In this document: one piece after another, positions 17,418 through 26,626 of the stretch
Layout: every line of letters starts with the position of its first letter
Position numbering within the stretch: position 1 is the first letter of the stretch
Source: Vibrio sp. BS-M-Sm-2
GTDB taxonomy: Bacteria; Pseudomonadota; Gammaproteobacteria; Enterobacterales; Vibrionaceae
DNA: 64,000 nucleotides
Assembly (NCBI RefSeq): GCF_041504345.1
Contig: NZ_CP167895.1
Span: 682,001-746,000, forward strand
Reading direction: 5' to 3'
Position numbers and translations under genes: made by a program
The notes under the pieces: generated by a model
What the model was told of the DNA's origin: nothing
Database searches by the model: none
Seen by the model: the letters and a program-made list of their open reading frames with translations, nothing else

Positions 17418-17446
17418 GCCTTTGCTTGATAGCAAAGGCTTTTTTA
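17418..17446 (+). terminator. Terminator of the LacI-family gene
   Basis: GCCTTTGC / GCAAAGGC stem, 6-nt loop, then TTTTTTA. Confidence 0.85.
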
Positions 17447-17623
17447 TTTGCACTATCTATGTTTCTTGCTTGGTTTAGAAGTGATTTAAATTGGCCGAAC
17501 ACTACAAATCGTGACTGGCAGCGCATCTCAGAAAGCCTCTTAAAACCGTGCTTATTATGAGAGTTAAAGATATGCGATATTGCGTTCTTTGGTCGATGAA
17601 TTGACCGCTATTAGTTAAGTTAT

Positions 17624-17660
17624 GTGAAAACGGTAAGTAGTGTGAAAATAGGTAAGTAAC
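17624..17660 (+). repeat. Tandem duplication of the maa translation start region
   Basis: GTGAAAA occurs at 17624, 17642 and 17661, each of the first two followed by GGTAAGTA; periods are 18 and 19 bp. The third GTG is the maa start. The first GTG opens an 11-codon frame that stops at 17657-17659, one nucleotide before the maa start, so the duplication created a possible leader peptide coupled to maa. Confidence 0.6.
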
Positions 17661-18224
17661 GTGAAAACAGAAAAACAAAAAATGCTAGCAGGTGAACCAT
17701 ATCAGGCTTGGGATGAAGAGCTTTATTCAGCTCGAATTGAGTGTCGTAAGGTACTTCAAAAACTCAACAACAGTATTCCTGATACGTCTGAATGGAAAAC
17801 TGCAACCCAAGAGCTCATTCCTGGCTGTGAAAATGCGCATTTGGAGCCACCATTTCGCTGTGATTACGGCTCGAACATCAAGTTGGGTAAGAACTTCTAC
17901 GCTAACTTTAACTGCGTGATTTTGGATGTGGCTGAAGTCACCATTGGTGACAATGTGCTGCTTGGCCCTAATGTACAAATCCTTACAGCAGGCCATCCAT
18001 TAGATGTGAAAGGCCGAGTTGAAGACGGCGTTGAGTTCGGTACACCAATTACCATTGACGATAATGTTTGGCTTGGTGGTGGTGTGATTATTTGCCCCGG
18101 CGTCACCATTGGTGAAAACAGCGTGATTGGCGCCGGAAGCGTCGTGACTAAAGACATTCCAGCTAACGTGGTTGCCGTGGGTAATCCATGTAAAGTGCTG
18201 AAATCGATCGATAACGGGCAATAA
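17661..18224 (+). CDS. maa: Maltose O-acetyltransferase family protein
   Basis: 187 aa (E. coli Maa is 183). The N-terminal helical region KTEKQKMLAGEPYQ is the Mac domain; from about residue 70 the left-handed beta-helix hexapeptide repeats run to the end (IGDNVLLGPNV, IDDNVWLGGGV, IGENSVIGAGSV). Catalytic His112 lies in TAGHP. The enzyme acetylates glucose, maltose or other sugars with acetyl-CoA, thought to detoxify surplus sugar. The GTG start at 17661 is supported by alignment of KTEKQKM with the E. coli start. It shares a bidirectional terminator with the convergent MFS gene. Confidence 0.9.
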   Translation: MKTEKQKMLAGEPYQAWDEELYSARIECRKVLQKLNNSIPDTSEWKTATQELIPGCENAHLEPPFRCDYGSNIKLGKNFYANFNCVILDVAEVTIGDNVLLGPNVQILTAGHPLDVKGRVEDGVEFGTPITIDDNVWLGGGVIICPGVTIGENSVIGAGSVVTKDIPANVVAVGNPCKVLKSIDNGQ

Positions 18225-18240
18225 TCAGATTTAAATGACG

Positions 18241-18264
18241 AAGCCCGAACCTAGGTTCGGGCTT
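18241..18264. terminator. Bidirectional terminator, maa / MFS transporter
   Basis: A perfect 24-bp palindrome: AAGCCCGAACC / GGTTCGGGCTT around TA. It forms a very stable hairpin between convergent genes. T-rich sequence follows on the plus strand. Confidence 0.8.
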
Positions 18265-18281
18265 TGCTTTTTCTATCCTTG

Positions 18282-19469
18282 CTAGATGCTAGATGGAACA
18301 GCTTGTTGTGCCTGCTTCTTATCTAACGCACCACTGAATCGAGTCAGAACAAGAGCGATCAAAACAATCACAGCACCTACCCAAGGGGTGTCCATTAATC
18401 CAGATTTCGCGACAATCAAACCACCGCCCCATGAGCCTAATGCAATACCGACGTTGAAGGCAGCAATGTTCAACCCAGAAGCGACATCGACTGCGTCTGG
18501 TGTGTATTTCTCAGCCAGTTTCACAACATACACTTGTAGTCCTGGAACGTTACCGAATGCGAATGCACCCCAAACCAAAATGGTAGCAACAGCTGCGTAA
18601 GGGTTTACTGCGGTAAAGTTGAATACCACCAGTACCGCGGCTAAACCAGAGAAGATAACGGTCAGCGCTTTAATCGGGCCCATCTTGTCGGCCATTTTAC
18701 CGCCCCAGATGTTACCTACCGCCACTGACACACCGTAAACCAACATGATGAGACTGATAGAGCTCGAATCAAACCCTGATACATTTTCCAGTATTGGAGC
18801 AAGGAAGGTAAACGCTGTGAATGTACCGCCATAACCTAGTGCTGTGATAGCGTAAACCAACAGTAAGCGTGGTTGAGTTAGAACCTTTAGTTGTGCCGAA
18901 ATCTTCGCCGCTGGTGGTTGCTTAAGGTTGCTTGGAACCAAGATAGCGCTACCGATAAGAGCAATAAGACCAAGCAGAGCAACGATCAAGAAGGTCGCTT
19001 GCCAGCCAAAGGTTTGGCCGATATAAGTGCCCAGTGGTACGCCGGTTACCAATGCAACCGTTAAACCCGTAAACATGATCGCGATGGCACTGGCTGCTTT
19101 ATCTTTTGAAACCAAACCTGTCGCGATGGTCGACCCAATCGAGAAGAACACACCATGGGCGAGGCCGGTCAAAATTCGTGCAGCGATCAGCGTGTTATAG
19201 CCTGGAGCTTGCCACGCCAATAAGTTACCAATGACAAACAATGCCATCACGGTTAGCAATACCGCTTTACGATTCCATTTGCCGGTTAATGCCGTTAACA
19301 CTGGCGCCCCAATAGCAACGCCAAGTGCGTATAAACTGACTAATAGACCTGCCGATGGCAGAGATACATTCAAGTCGCTCGCCATGGTAGGAATCAAGCC
19401 TACGATGACAAATTCTGTGGTTCCGATGGCAAAGGCGCTGAGCGTCAATGCTAGTAATGCTAGTGGCAT
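18282..19469 (-). CDS. MFS exporter, DHA1 family (YdhP/AraJ-like)
   Basis: 395 aa, twelve hydrophobic segments. The first helix reads LALLALTLSAFAIGTTEFVIVGLIP, the hallmark of the YdhP/AraJ/PbuE group of sugar, drug or purine exporters, and RILTGLAHGVFFSIGS corresponds to the fifth helix region. The second Met (19469) is preferred because AAGAG lies 6 nt before it. Divergent from a LysR regulator at 19749 across 280 bp, which likely induces it; the intergenic DNA holds two TTTGTGAAA elements but no clean dyad. Substrate unknown. Confidence 0.85.
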   Translation of the reverse strand: MPLALLALTLSAFAIGTTEFVIVGLIPTMASDLNVSLPSAGLLVSLYALGVAIGAPVLTALTGKWNRKAVLLTVMALFVIGNLLAWQAPGYNTLIAARILTGLAHGVFFSIGSTIATGLVSKDKAASAIAIMFTGLTVALVTGVPLGTYIGQTFGWQATFLIVALLGLIALIGSAILVPSNLKQPPAAKISAQLKVLTQPRLLLVYAITALGYGGTFTAFTFLAPILENVSGFDSSSISLIMLVYGVSVAVGNIWGGKMADKMGPIKALTVIFSGLAAVLVVFNFTAVNPYAAVATILVWGAFAFGNVPGLQVYVVKLAEKYTPDAVDVASGLNIAAFNVGIALGSWGGGLIVAKSGLMDTPWVGAVIVLIALVLTRFSGALDKKQAQQAVPSSI

Positions 19470-19748
19470 AATCATCTCTTACTGTTCTTTGTTAAATACC
19501 GAGCGCGATAAAATGGGGCAGCTTGTGGCTGCAATAGGAGCGCTTCGTTTGATGGCGAGGATTATCTAGCAAAATATATTTGTGAAAAATGCCATCATTA
19601 ACAAATAACCTTTGTGAAATTTGCAATAATTAAAGAGTTAGCCGATCATTGGGTTAAGCTGATGAGATTGAAAAGACACAGATGATTTGAGCTGTGATGA
19701 GCACAAGCGAGATGACATTAAACAAAATGAAGATAGCAAAGGGACCTC

Positions 19749-20630
19749 ATGTTAACCCGTTCAGATGATTTAGAAATGGTACTCACCGTTGTCGATGCTG
19801 GTGGTTTTTCTGCGGCTGCAGAGGCGCTGGACGTGCAAGTCGCCAAGGTATCTCGTTCGGTGAGTAAAGTTGAGTCGCAACTCGGCGTCTCAATATTCAA
19901 CCGAACAACGAGACGCGTGGAATTGACGGAGGAAGGGCGGCAGTTTATCGATTCAGTCAGGGTGGGATTGCAGATGATCCAGAGCGCGGAAGAAGAAATC
20001 GTGTCGCGCGGTGAGTTGCCAAAAGGTCGTTTAAGAGTCGATGCTGCCAGTCCATTCGTTTTCCATCAGTTAGTGCCGTTGGTGCAGTCATTCAAAGAGG
20101 CTTACCCAGACATTGAATTGGAGCTCACTTCCAACGAAGGCTTCGTTGATCTTCTGGAAAAGAGAACTGATGTTGCGATTCGAATCGGTAAGTTGTCCGA
20201 TTCAACATTGCACGCTCGACCGTTAGGAAAAAGTTTACTCCATATTGTGGCGTCACCTGATTATCTCGCTAAGCGTGGGCTACCCACCAAACCTGAAGAT
20301 TTGAGTTCGCATCAAATTGTGGGATTTGCGGGTAACAAAGTGCTTAACCATTGGCCTTTGCCAAACCAAAGTGATGTCGCGCCTACCGTGACAGCCAGTA
20401 ATGGTGAAACCGTGCGTCAACTAGTCTTAGCAGGAAATGGTATTGCTTGTTTATCGGGGTTTATGGTGCAGGAAGATATGGCAGCAGGGCGTCTAATCCC
20501 TATTCTGGAACAAGACAAACTTGCCAACACAGACCGAGAGCGAGTGAATGCCGTTTACTACAAGTCGTCTTCTGTCTCTAAACGTATCTCGGCGTTTATT
20601 GATTTTATACAGCCCCGTTTGAGCTTGTAG
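19749..20630 (+). CDS. LysR-family transcriptional regulator
   Basis: 293 aa. Winged helix LTVVDAGGFSAAAEALDVQVAKVSRSVSKVESQLG, then a substrate-binding domain of the CrgA/DmlR-like group (LPKGRLRVDAASPF). Divergent from the MFS exporter and probably its regulator. The ATG follows AAAGGGA at about 6 nt. No terminator was seen in the 244 bp that separate it from the sulfatase-maturase gene. Confidence 0.87.
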   Translation: MLTRSDDLEMVLTVVDAGGFSAAAEALDVQVAKVSRSVSKVESQLGVSIFNRTTRRVELTEEGRQFIDSVRVGLQMIQSAEEEIVSRGELPKGRLRVDAASPFVFHQLVPLVQSFKEAYPDIELELTSNEGFVDLLEKRTDVAIRIGKLSDSTLHARPLGKSLLHIVASPDYLAKRGLPTKPEDLSSHQIVGFAGNKVLNHWPLPNQSDVAPTVTASNGETVRQLVLAGNGIACLSGFMVQEDMAAGRLIPILEQDKLANTDRERVNAVYYKSSSVSKRISAFIDFIQPRLSL

Positions 20631-20874
20631 GGAAGAATGAAACACTCTTTAGCAGCACACAGTCAAACCGTTATTTGAATCGTTTGAGATGGGGTATTCG
20701 TATCAATGCTTAGAGAGCACATATTGTTGTATTGAGATTCGATAGGTGGATGTGATCTCAATAGCGTTTACTGACTTTCACTGATTAAAATCACCGCTTT
20801 TCGGACATTTGTCCTATTGACGAAGCTTATCAATTCTTAGCATGCGCATATCGAAATTGAGTAGGTAATCGCAG

Positions 20875-22122
20875 ATGGGTATTGATACTTTTTCACCTCA
20901 AGGTTGTCATGTTATGGCAAAGCCTTCGGGTTCTAAATGCAACATTGATTGCAGCTACTGTTTCTATCTTGAAAAAGAAAAACTCTATCCTGAATCTGCC
21001 AGTTCACCGACCTCTTGGAAGGTGGGTGATGCCACGTTGGAGCGTTATGTTATCCAACATATTGAAGCGCAATCTTCCAATGAGGTGACTTTTGCTTGGC
21101 AAGGCGGTGAACCGACGTTGTTGGGACTGGCTTTCTTCGAAAAAGCGATGGCTCTGCAAGCCAAATACGGCTTAGGTAAAACCATCACCAATACTCTGCA
21201 AACCAATGGTTTACTGCTTGATGAATCGTGGTGTCAGTTCTTCAAAGATTATCAATTCTTAATTGGCATTTCGATTGATGGCCCGCAACATCTGCATGAT
21301 GCCTATCGTAAAACACGCTCAGGGAAACCTACCCACCACAAAGTTGAAGCGGCGATTAATCTACTCAAATCCTTTGGTGTTGAGTTTAATACACTAACCG
21401 TTATCAGTGATGTGAATGCCAAATCTCCGTTAGAGGTGTATCACTACCTTAAGGGAATCGGAAGTACGCACATGCAGTTCATTCCGTTGGTGGAGCGTGA
21501 AGCCCAACAGCAAACGGAAGATGGATTAACCTTGTTACATCCTGAACGTTTAGAGGCGGTGTCTCTGTGTGATTGGAGTGTTGGTTCTGAGCATTATGGC
21601 TTATTTATGGCGGCCATATTCAGAGAGTGGGTACGCCAAGATGTCGGAAAAGTATGGGTGCAACTTTTTGAGAATACCTTCGCAATGACATGTGGCCAAC
21701 CTGCGCAGTTGTGTGTGTTTTCAGAGACGTGCGGTAGCGCCTTTGCGATGGAAAACAACGGCGACATTTACGCTTGTGACCACTATGTATTTCCAGAGTT
21801 TAAGCTTGGAAATATCCATACCGTCACTATCAAAGAGATAAATGAAAGCCAGGCGAATCAACAGTTTGGCGAGAAGAAAAAACACTCACTTTCTAAAGAC
21901 TGTCTGCGTTGTGAATTTCGTTCTGTGTGCCATGGCGGCTGCCCGAAACATCGTTTTTCTTTCTCGTCTTCTGGTAAGCCCGATCAGAACTACCTTTGCC
22001 ACGGGTACAAAACGTTTTTCTCTTATTCTGCCCCTTACATTGATTTGATGAAGAAGCTCTACCAAGCAGGGCATCCTCCTGCTGCCATTATGCAAATCAT
22101 CAAAAATAAAGAACCTCAATAA
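20875..22122 (+). CDS. Anaerobic sulfatase-maturating enzyme (radical SAM/SPASM)
   Basis: 415 aa. The radical SAM cluster motif CNIDCSYC (Cys22, Cys26, Cys29) follows KPSGSK, as in anSME proteins (AtsB, ChuR, AslB). The C-terminal SPASM region has the expected cysteines (CGQPAQLC, ETCGSAF, YACDHY, DCLRCEFRSVCHGGCP, YLCHGY) for two auxiliary 4Fe-4S clusters. The enzyme converts a Ser or Cys in a sulfatase to the catalytic formylglycine without oxygen, in the cytoplasm before export. The sulfatase gene 31 bp downstream has a Ser-type motif, so the two form a cognate pair in one operon. Confidence 0.92.
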   Translation: MGIDTFSPQGCHVMAKPSGSKCNIDCSYCFYLEKEKLYPESASSPTSWKVGDATLERYVIQHIEAQSSNEVTFAWQGGEPTLLGLAFFEKAMALQAKYGLGKTITNTLQTNGLLLDESWCQFFKDYQFLIGISIDGPQHLHDAYRKTRSGKPTHHKVEAAINLLKSFGVEFNTLTVISDVNAKSPLEVYHYLKGIGSTHMQFIPLVEREAQQQTEDGLTLLHPERLEAVSLCDWSVGSEHYGLFMAAIFREWVRQDVGKVWVQLFENTFAMTCGQPAQLCVFSETCGSAFAMENNGDIYACDHYVFPEFKLGNIHTVTIKEINESQANQQFGEKKKHSLSKDCLRCEFRSVCHGGCPKHRFSFSSSGKPDQNYLCHGYKTFFSYSAPYIDLMKKLYQAGHPPAAIMQIIKNKEPQ

Positions 22123-22153
22123 CTCATCCCCTGAATATTCAATGGAGTCGAAC

Positions 22154-23638
22154 ATGAAAAAATTCCCGCTTAGTGCGGTTTCAAAAGCGTTTGCTCTCGC
22201 GGCAGTGACCTGCTCGGGTAGCGTTATCGCTGAAGAAGTCAAACAACCTCAACAGCCGAATATTGTGGTCATCATGGCCGACGATCTTGGTGATTGGGCG
22301 ACAAGCCACCATAACCAATACGTAGAAACACCCAATCTAGAATACCTTTCAGAGACCGGTGTTCGTTTCGAGAATGGTATGACGCCAGCGCCTGTGAGTT
22401 CTGCGGCGCGTGCTTCTTTCCATACTGGTAAAATGCCCTCTCAACATGGTGTGTATGATTTCTTAGCGGAAGACCCTAAGTTTGATGCCGGTTGGTTAGG
22501 TGGTGAGAAATTGCTGTCGGAACGTTTACAAGATGAAGGCTACCGTACCGCTTTAATTGGTAAGTGGCATGCCACGACAGACAGTAAAGAGCCGATTCGT
22601 GGCTTTGACCGTTGGTTAAGTTACGACGCGTTAGAAGCGGGTTGGAAAAACCAATACCTACATTCAGGAACTGTGTTGTTCTCGCGAGATGGAGAGAATG
22701 AAGAACACACCGGTATTCAAGCGCAGTTCTTAACCAAGGAGACCATTAAGTTCATTGATGCGCCAAGCGATAAGCCTTTCTTTGTTAGCCTTAACTATGT
22801 TGAGCCGCATTTCCCCTTTGAAGGTTTACCAGAGCGATTGGTAGAGAAATACCGCGATATTGCCCATAAAGTGGTGTCTTATGGTGGGAACTCTGTGCTT
22901 GAACACATGAGTGCTTATACCTTGGTTCCATCTGATCATGAAGAGAAATTGGCACAGTATTTAGCGGCGGTGACTCTACTGGATGAGCAAGTTGGCCAAT
23001 TGATCGATGGCTTAGAAGGGCGCGGTTTGATGGACAATACCGTGATCGCTTTTGTTTCTGATCATGGCTTATTGATGGGGCAGTATGGCTTATACGGTAA
23101 GATCAATGCCAGTTTCCCATACAACTTCTATGAAGAGACGATTCGTGTGCCTTTCATCATCAAAGGGCCTGAAGGCATAGTGCGTCAGAAACAAGTGCGT
23201 GGCGAATTTGTCGATATCTTAGATCTTCATACTACGATTATGGATCTGGCGAGCAAGGGCGAAGGTTACGATACCAGTTATGGTCCGGGTAAATCCTTGT
23301 TACCAATGATGAAGGGGGAGCGCGTTCGAGATTGGCGTCAGTACCAATTCTCAGAGCGAGGTAATGCGCGAATGATCACTAACGGTCACTGGAAGTTAGT
23401 GCGTTACTACAATAAGAAAAATGAGCCTATCGATCATTGGTATGACTTGAGCAACCCAATGGGTGAGGCGTATATCGCAGAGCCACCACGTCAAGCGGTT
23501 CAAGATACGATGACAAAAGCGTTGGATGAATTTTTTGCTCAGTACTCCAGTGATGAATACTCAGGTTTGAACATGTGGAAGATGGCTTACCCTAACTTCA
23601 CTACTGAGAAAATCATTGAACATGAGCTGTGGAACTAA
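22154..23638 (+). CDS. Periplasmic sulfatase, family S1, Ser-type
   Basis: 494 aa. A signal peptide (about residues 1-27, ending VIAEE) directs export. Metal-binding MADD is at 41-44. The maturation motif reads S-S-A-A-R at residues 82-86 and is followed by ASFHTG: the (C/S)-x-(P/A)-x-R pattern with Ser82 as the residue turned into formylglycine. GKWH and FVSDHG provide the other active-site groups. Likely substrates are sulfated polysaccharides or host glycans, or small sulfate esters; the precise one cannot be read. Start at 22154 has GGAG 6-7 nt upstream. A weak terminator follows. Confidence 0.9.
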   Translation: MKKFPLSAVSKAFALAAVTCSGSVIAEEVKQPQQPNIVVIMADDLGDWATSHHNQYVETPNLEYLSETGVRFENGMTPAPVSSAARASFHTGKMPSQHGVYDFLAEDPKFDAGWLGGEKLLSERLQDEGYRTALIGKWHATTDSKEPIRGFDRWLSYDALEAGWKNQYLHSGTVLFSRDGENEEHTGIQAQFLTKETIKFIDAPSDKPFFVSLNYVEPHFPFEGLPERLVEKYRDIAHKVVSYGGNSVLEHMSAYTLVPSDHEEKLAQYLAAVTLLDEQVGQLIDGLEGRGLMDNTVIAFVSDHGLLMGQYGLYGKINASFPYNFYEETIRVPFIIKGPEGIVRQKQVRGEFVDILDLHTTIMDLASKGEGYDTSYGPGKSLLPMMKGERVRDWRQYQFSERGNARMITNGHWKLVRYYNKKNEPIDHWYDLSNPMGEAYIAEPPRQAVQDTMTKALDEFFAQYSSDEYSGLNMWKMAYPNFTTEKIIEHELWN

Positions 23639-23686
23639 CTCATAGTTTCTTCAAGCTTAGTCTTAATGACTGTCGATAATCAAAAT

Positions 23687-23713
23687 AAACGGTGGCCTAT
23701 GGGTCACCGTTTT
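23687..23713 (+). terminator. Terminator of the sulfatase operon
   Basis: Stem AAACGGTG / CACCGTTT with a short GC-rich inner part, followed by TTACGTTT. Also T/A-rich on the other strand, so it may serve the convergent regulator gene. Confidence 0.6.
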
Positions 23714-23767
23714 ACGTTTGTAGGAGCGTTGGAATAAGTGAATAAATTAATAAGTATTAGAGTGAAG

Positions 23768-24442
23768 TTATTGCTTTTCGGACTCTTTCAAACGAGTCGC
23801 TTCGAGTTTGTCTAGATTGATGATTCGAATACTTTTGCGTGTGACTGAAATCGCCCCGCTGTCATTCAGCTGTTTCAATATTCGATTGTAAACACGCAGG
23901 CTCGTGCCTAATCGTTCACACTCTAAGCTTTTGTTTACGATGTAATCTTTTTCTGGATTCAGGCTGTGAAACTGCAACAAATCATCAATCACACAGTAGG
24001 TAATAGAGTGCAGGATATTGCGCGACATTCTCTCGACCGATAAATACCATTTGGAGGTGAGGTGTTTAAAAGTATGTGCCGCCAAGATAGGGGTTTGACA
24101 GATGAGCTCTGCAAATATTGCTCCATTCATGATAAACCCTTCACAATCAGATTCAGCCTTCACCGAGTAGAAGCAAGGCTTCCCAGAAAACAGCTCCATA
24201 AGCCCCAGAAACCCATTGTGGTTGAAAGTACCAACCTGATACCGACGACCGTAACGCGAGCTTCGAGCGACAGAAATAGCGCCGTCGGTGATGAATATGA
24301 TGTCGGTTATCTCTTGCCCTTGCTGAAAGATTGGATCGCCTTTCTTTATCGTATGTTTACGAAAAGAGAGTGCTTTGTCGTTCTCTGAGAGAAAGTCGAG
24401 GATCTGCGATGTGAAGTAAATATCATCTTCGGTGATCAGCAT
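23768..24442 (-). CDS. Crp/Fnr-family transcriptional regulator (YeiL-like architecture)
   Basis: About 224 aa from the Met at 24442. The N-terminal half is a cyclic-nucleotide-binding-type beta-roll (TIKKGDPIFQQGQEITDIIFITDGAI), and the C-terminal part is a winged helix (VNKSLECERLGTSLRVYNRILKQLNDSG). No N-terminal cysteine cluster for an FNR iron-sulfur centre and no clear cAMP phosphate-binding RxS motif are evident, so the signal is unknown. The reading frame extends upstream to 24520, but that extension overlaps the terminator of the next gene and has no ribosome site. Convergent with the sulfatase operon; a link to it is not shown. Confidence 0.75.
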   Translation of the reverse strand: MLITEDDIYFTSQILDFLSENDKALSFRKHTIKKGDPIFQQGQEITDIIFITDGAISVARSSRYGRRYQVGTFNHNGFLGLMELFSGKPCFYSVKAESDCEGFIMNGAIFAELICQTPILAAHTFKHLTSKWYLSVERMSRNILHSITYCVIDDLLQFHSLNPEKDYIVNKSLECERLGTSLRVYNRILKQLNDSGAISVTRKSIRIINLDKLEATRLKESEKQ

Positions 24443-24517
24443 AAGGTGATTAGCTCTGAACGTATTTCCTGTAGGTAGTACACCATTGTATAAGAAAAGC
24501 GCTAGAACAAAAGCAGA

Positions 24518-24549
24518 CAAAAAGCCCCACGGTGAAAACTATGGGGCTA
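24518..24549 (-). terminator. Terminator of the 165-residue hypothetical gene
   Basis: On the minus strand AGCCCCA / TGGGGCT closes a loop of about 12 nt and is followed by five T. It lies between the hypothetical gene and the Crp/Fnr-like gene, separating their transcripts. Confidence 0.7.
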
Positions 24550-24590
24550 AGTCATTTATGTTTCAGGCTAACGGAGTAGGTAAAGAGTGT

Positions 24591-25088
24591 TTAAAACCCG
24601 CCCGCCCAAGCATCGAAGTCATCAATATTGTCGAGTTCTTGTTGGCTTCTTGGGGCTGGATAATAAGGTAGTGCTAATCTCACAACAGAAGGTAGTAGCT
24701 CCCATTCTGGCGTCATCTTCAGGCGCTTCAATTCGTCGTTTAGGCGCACAAACATGTAGTAGCCATCGCTGTGGGTATTGGCGTAACTTGCGATTGTGGC
24801 GATATCTCCAGAGGGTAATTTTACGTCTCGACCAAGGGGGTAGAGTTGGTGAAGCGCAAAGCTTACTTTGGGATCTTGTAATTTACCTTGCTTAAAGCGC
24901 TCTAGTCCAATGGCGGTTGAGGTCGTGCGAGGCTTCCAGCCTGTGAGGAACAAGCCACTCAAGCTATCTTGGAATGGCTTACCTTTTCGATTGCCTTCAT
25001 TACTAATGAATTGAACCGTCAGTTTGTCCCCTGATTCTTCCAGAATTTCTAAAAACTGTTCACCAGTACGATCGACTAAAAGCTTCAT
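24591..25088 (-). CDS. Hypothetical protein
   Basis: 165 aa, soluble, no signal peptide or membrane segment. No domain recognised. It opens with MKLLVDRTGEQFLEILEES and contains charged and aromatic clusters (SDGYYMFVRLNDELKRLKM, ELLPSVVRLALPYYPAP) typical of a small globular protein. Monocistronic: its own terminator at 24518 and a gap of 136 bp upstream to the DHFR-like gene. Codon use resembles its neighbours, so it is probably a resident Vibrio gene. Confidence 0.65.
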   Translation of the reverse strand: MKLLVDRTGEQFLEILEESGDKLTVQFISNEGNRKGKPFQDSLSGLFLTGWKPRTTSTAIGLERFKQGKLQDPKVSFALHQLYPLGRDVKLPSGDIATIASYANTHSDGYYMFVRLNDELKRLKMTPEWELLPSVVRLALPYYPAPRSQQELDNIDDFDAWAGGF

Positions 25089-25223
25089 AAGACCTAGATG
25101 CCATTAAGAATGAGACACGATAAATGGTACTACTTTTGGGTAGTGTTGTGTAGGCGCTATTGAATCGATACTGCGTGAACAATGTTTACGATGCTGATAC
25201 TTACATTATTAATAAGTAAATGC

Positions 25224-25757
25224 TTAGCGCTTACGTAAGTAGTGAGTGGTTACGATCTCATCAAGGTAAGTGGTGACACTTTTCAGTGTAAAGTCGAGAG
25301 GAGAGACTAAGTCACCAAATAGCGGGGAGCCACCACCAAGAACGACAGGGATCGTCGAGATAATCAGTTCATCAACCAGGTCCTCTTTAAGGAAGTTTTG
25401 AATGGTCACACCGCCATCAATATACAGATTGTTAAGGCCTTTGCTGTTCAGGTCTTCGATGATCTGAGTGAGCTCACCCTTTATCAAGAACACTTTACCT
25501 TCGAGTTCCTTAGGTACTTCCGTCAACGTGTTACTCAATACATAAACAGGCTTTGTGTAAGGCCAATCAATACCGAAGCTCAACACCATATCCATTGTAT
25601 TTCGGCCCATTACTAAAGCATCAATACGATCGATATGGGCGTTGTACCCTATGTCATCACCCTCTGGGTTTGGGATTGCTTGTAGCCAATCTAGACTACC
25701 TTTTTTGTCTGCAATGTAACCATCAAGACTCGCACCGATAAAGACAATATTTGACAT
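25224..25757 (-). CDS. Dihydrofolate reductase-like (RibD C-terminal fold) protein
   Basis: 177 aa from the ATG at 25757, which has GGAG 7 nt upstream; the frame extends 11 codons further but without a ribosome site. SNIVFIGASLDGYIADKKGSLDWL, DALVMGRNTMD and LYIDGGVTIQNFL are signatures of the YyaP/YwjB-type DHFR superfamily, NADPH-dependent reductases of unknown physiological substrate. Divergent from a TetR regulator with a 15-bp palindrome between them, so expression is probably induced by a ligand of that repressor. Confidence 0.83.
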   Translation of the reverse strand: MSNIVFIGASLDGYIADKKGSLDWLQAIPNPEGDDIGYNAHIDRIDALVMGRNTMDMVLSFGIDWPYTKPVYVLSNTLTEVPKELEGKVFLIKGELTQIIEDLNSKGLNNLYIDGGVTIQNFLKEDLVDELIISTIPVVLGGGSPLFGDLVSPLDFTLKSVTTYLDEIVTTHYLRKR

Positions 25758-25813
25758 TGTTAACTCCGAAACTGAACTGGAACTTGGCATTCACGCTCTA
25801 TTAAATTAAAATA

Positions 25814-25828
25814 TTCTACAGTGTAGAA
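25814..25828. promoter_or_regulatory. TetR-type operator
   Basis: Perfect inverted repeat TTCTACA-G-TGTAGAA in the 93-bp gap between the divergent DHFR-like and TetR genes, 22 bp before the TetR start. It is the only strong dyad there and overlaps the probable promoters of both genes. Confidence 0.7.
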
Positions 25829-25850
25829 ATTAAGTTTAAGAGGTGGTGAT

Positions 25851-26420
25851 ATGACTGTCAAGGATCAAAAACGAGGTCGACCAAAGAGTGGATCAAGCCA
25901 ACTGAGTGCCGAAAAGATCTTAGATACGGCAAAGGGCATGATGCGTGAAGGCGGTAAAGTTCCGAGTATCAGAGGGTTAGCCACAGAACTCGGCGTAGAT
26001 GCGATGGCGATATACCATTACTTCAAAAACAAAAATGATCTATTGGAATCGATCACTGTCTCTTTGGTGGAAGAGGTGGCACAGCCTGAACAGAACCAAG
26101 AGTGGCAAGAGAATCTTTATCAACTCAGCGTGAGTTACCTGTCGGTGTTAAATGACTATAGTGGCTTACTTGAAACCTTGCTAACGATGAAGTCGCTTGG
26201 GCCCGTTGAGGTATTTAGTGAGCGCTTTGAAGCGGTAGTGAACCCGCTGAATCTCACACTAGAGCAAACCGAAGACGCTCTTCATTTGCTAGTGGACTAT
26301 TTACACGGTTACGCGCTTGCATTGAACTGTAACCCGGATAGAACAGAGATTACGGTTGAGATGGTGAGAAAGCCTTTAGGCCTCTATTGTTTGGGTATCG
26401 AGCAGCTGAAATCGTTGTGA
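25851..26420 (+). CDS. TetR-family transcriptional regulator
   Basis: 189 aa. The N-terminal HTH includes KILDTAKGMMREGGKVPSIRGLATELGVDAMAIYHYFKNKNDLLE, in the style of the TetR/TetR_C-type group; the C-terminal part is helical ligand-binding. GAGGTGG lies upstream of the ATG at 25851. It probably represses itself and the divergent DHFR-like gene through the palindrome at 25814. Confidence 0.85.
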   Translation: MTVKDQKRGRPKSGSSQLSAEKILDTAKGMMREGGKVPSIRGLATELGVDAMAIYHYFKNKNDLLESITVSLVEEVAQPEQNQEWQENLYQLSVSYLSVLNDYSGLLETLLTMKSLGPVEVFSERFEAVVNPLNLTLEQTEDALHLLVDYLHGYALALNCNPDRTEITVEMVRKPLGLYCLGIEQLKSL

Positions 26421-26626
26421 TCTTGCAGCAAAGATTGATAGACGAAGAGGGTACTTTGGTGCTGTGTTGCTCACGTTCGAGTAGTGATGTTTCATTTATA
26501 CTGGATAATTACCTATAAATTTATGGATTTAGCAGTAATAATCTATGGATAGACCTGAATAGCTTGTGAGTCGAAAGCTGTCGGGACAACTCTCAAAGAC
26601 GTCATCGTGAAAAGGAAGTCAGACAC

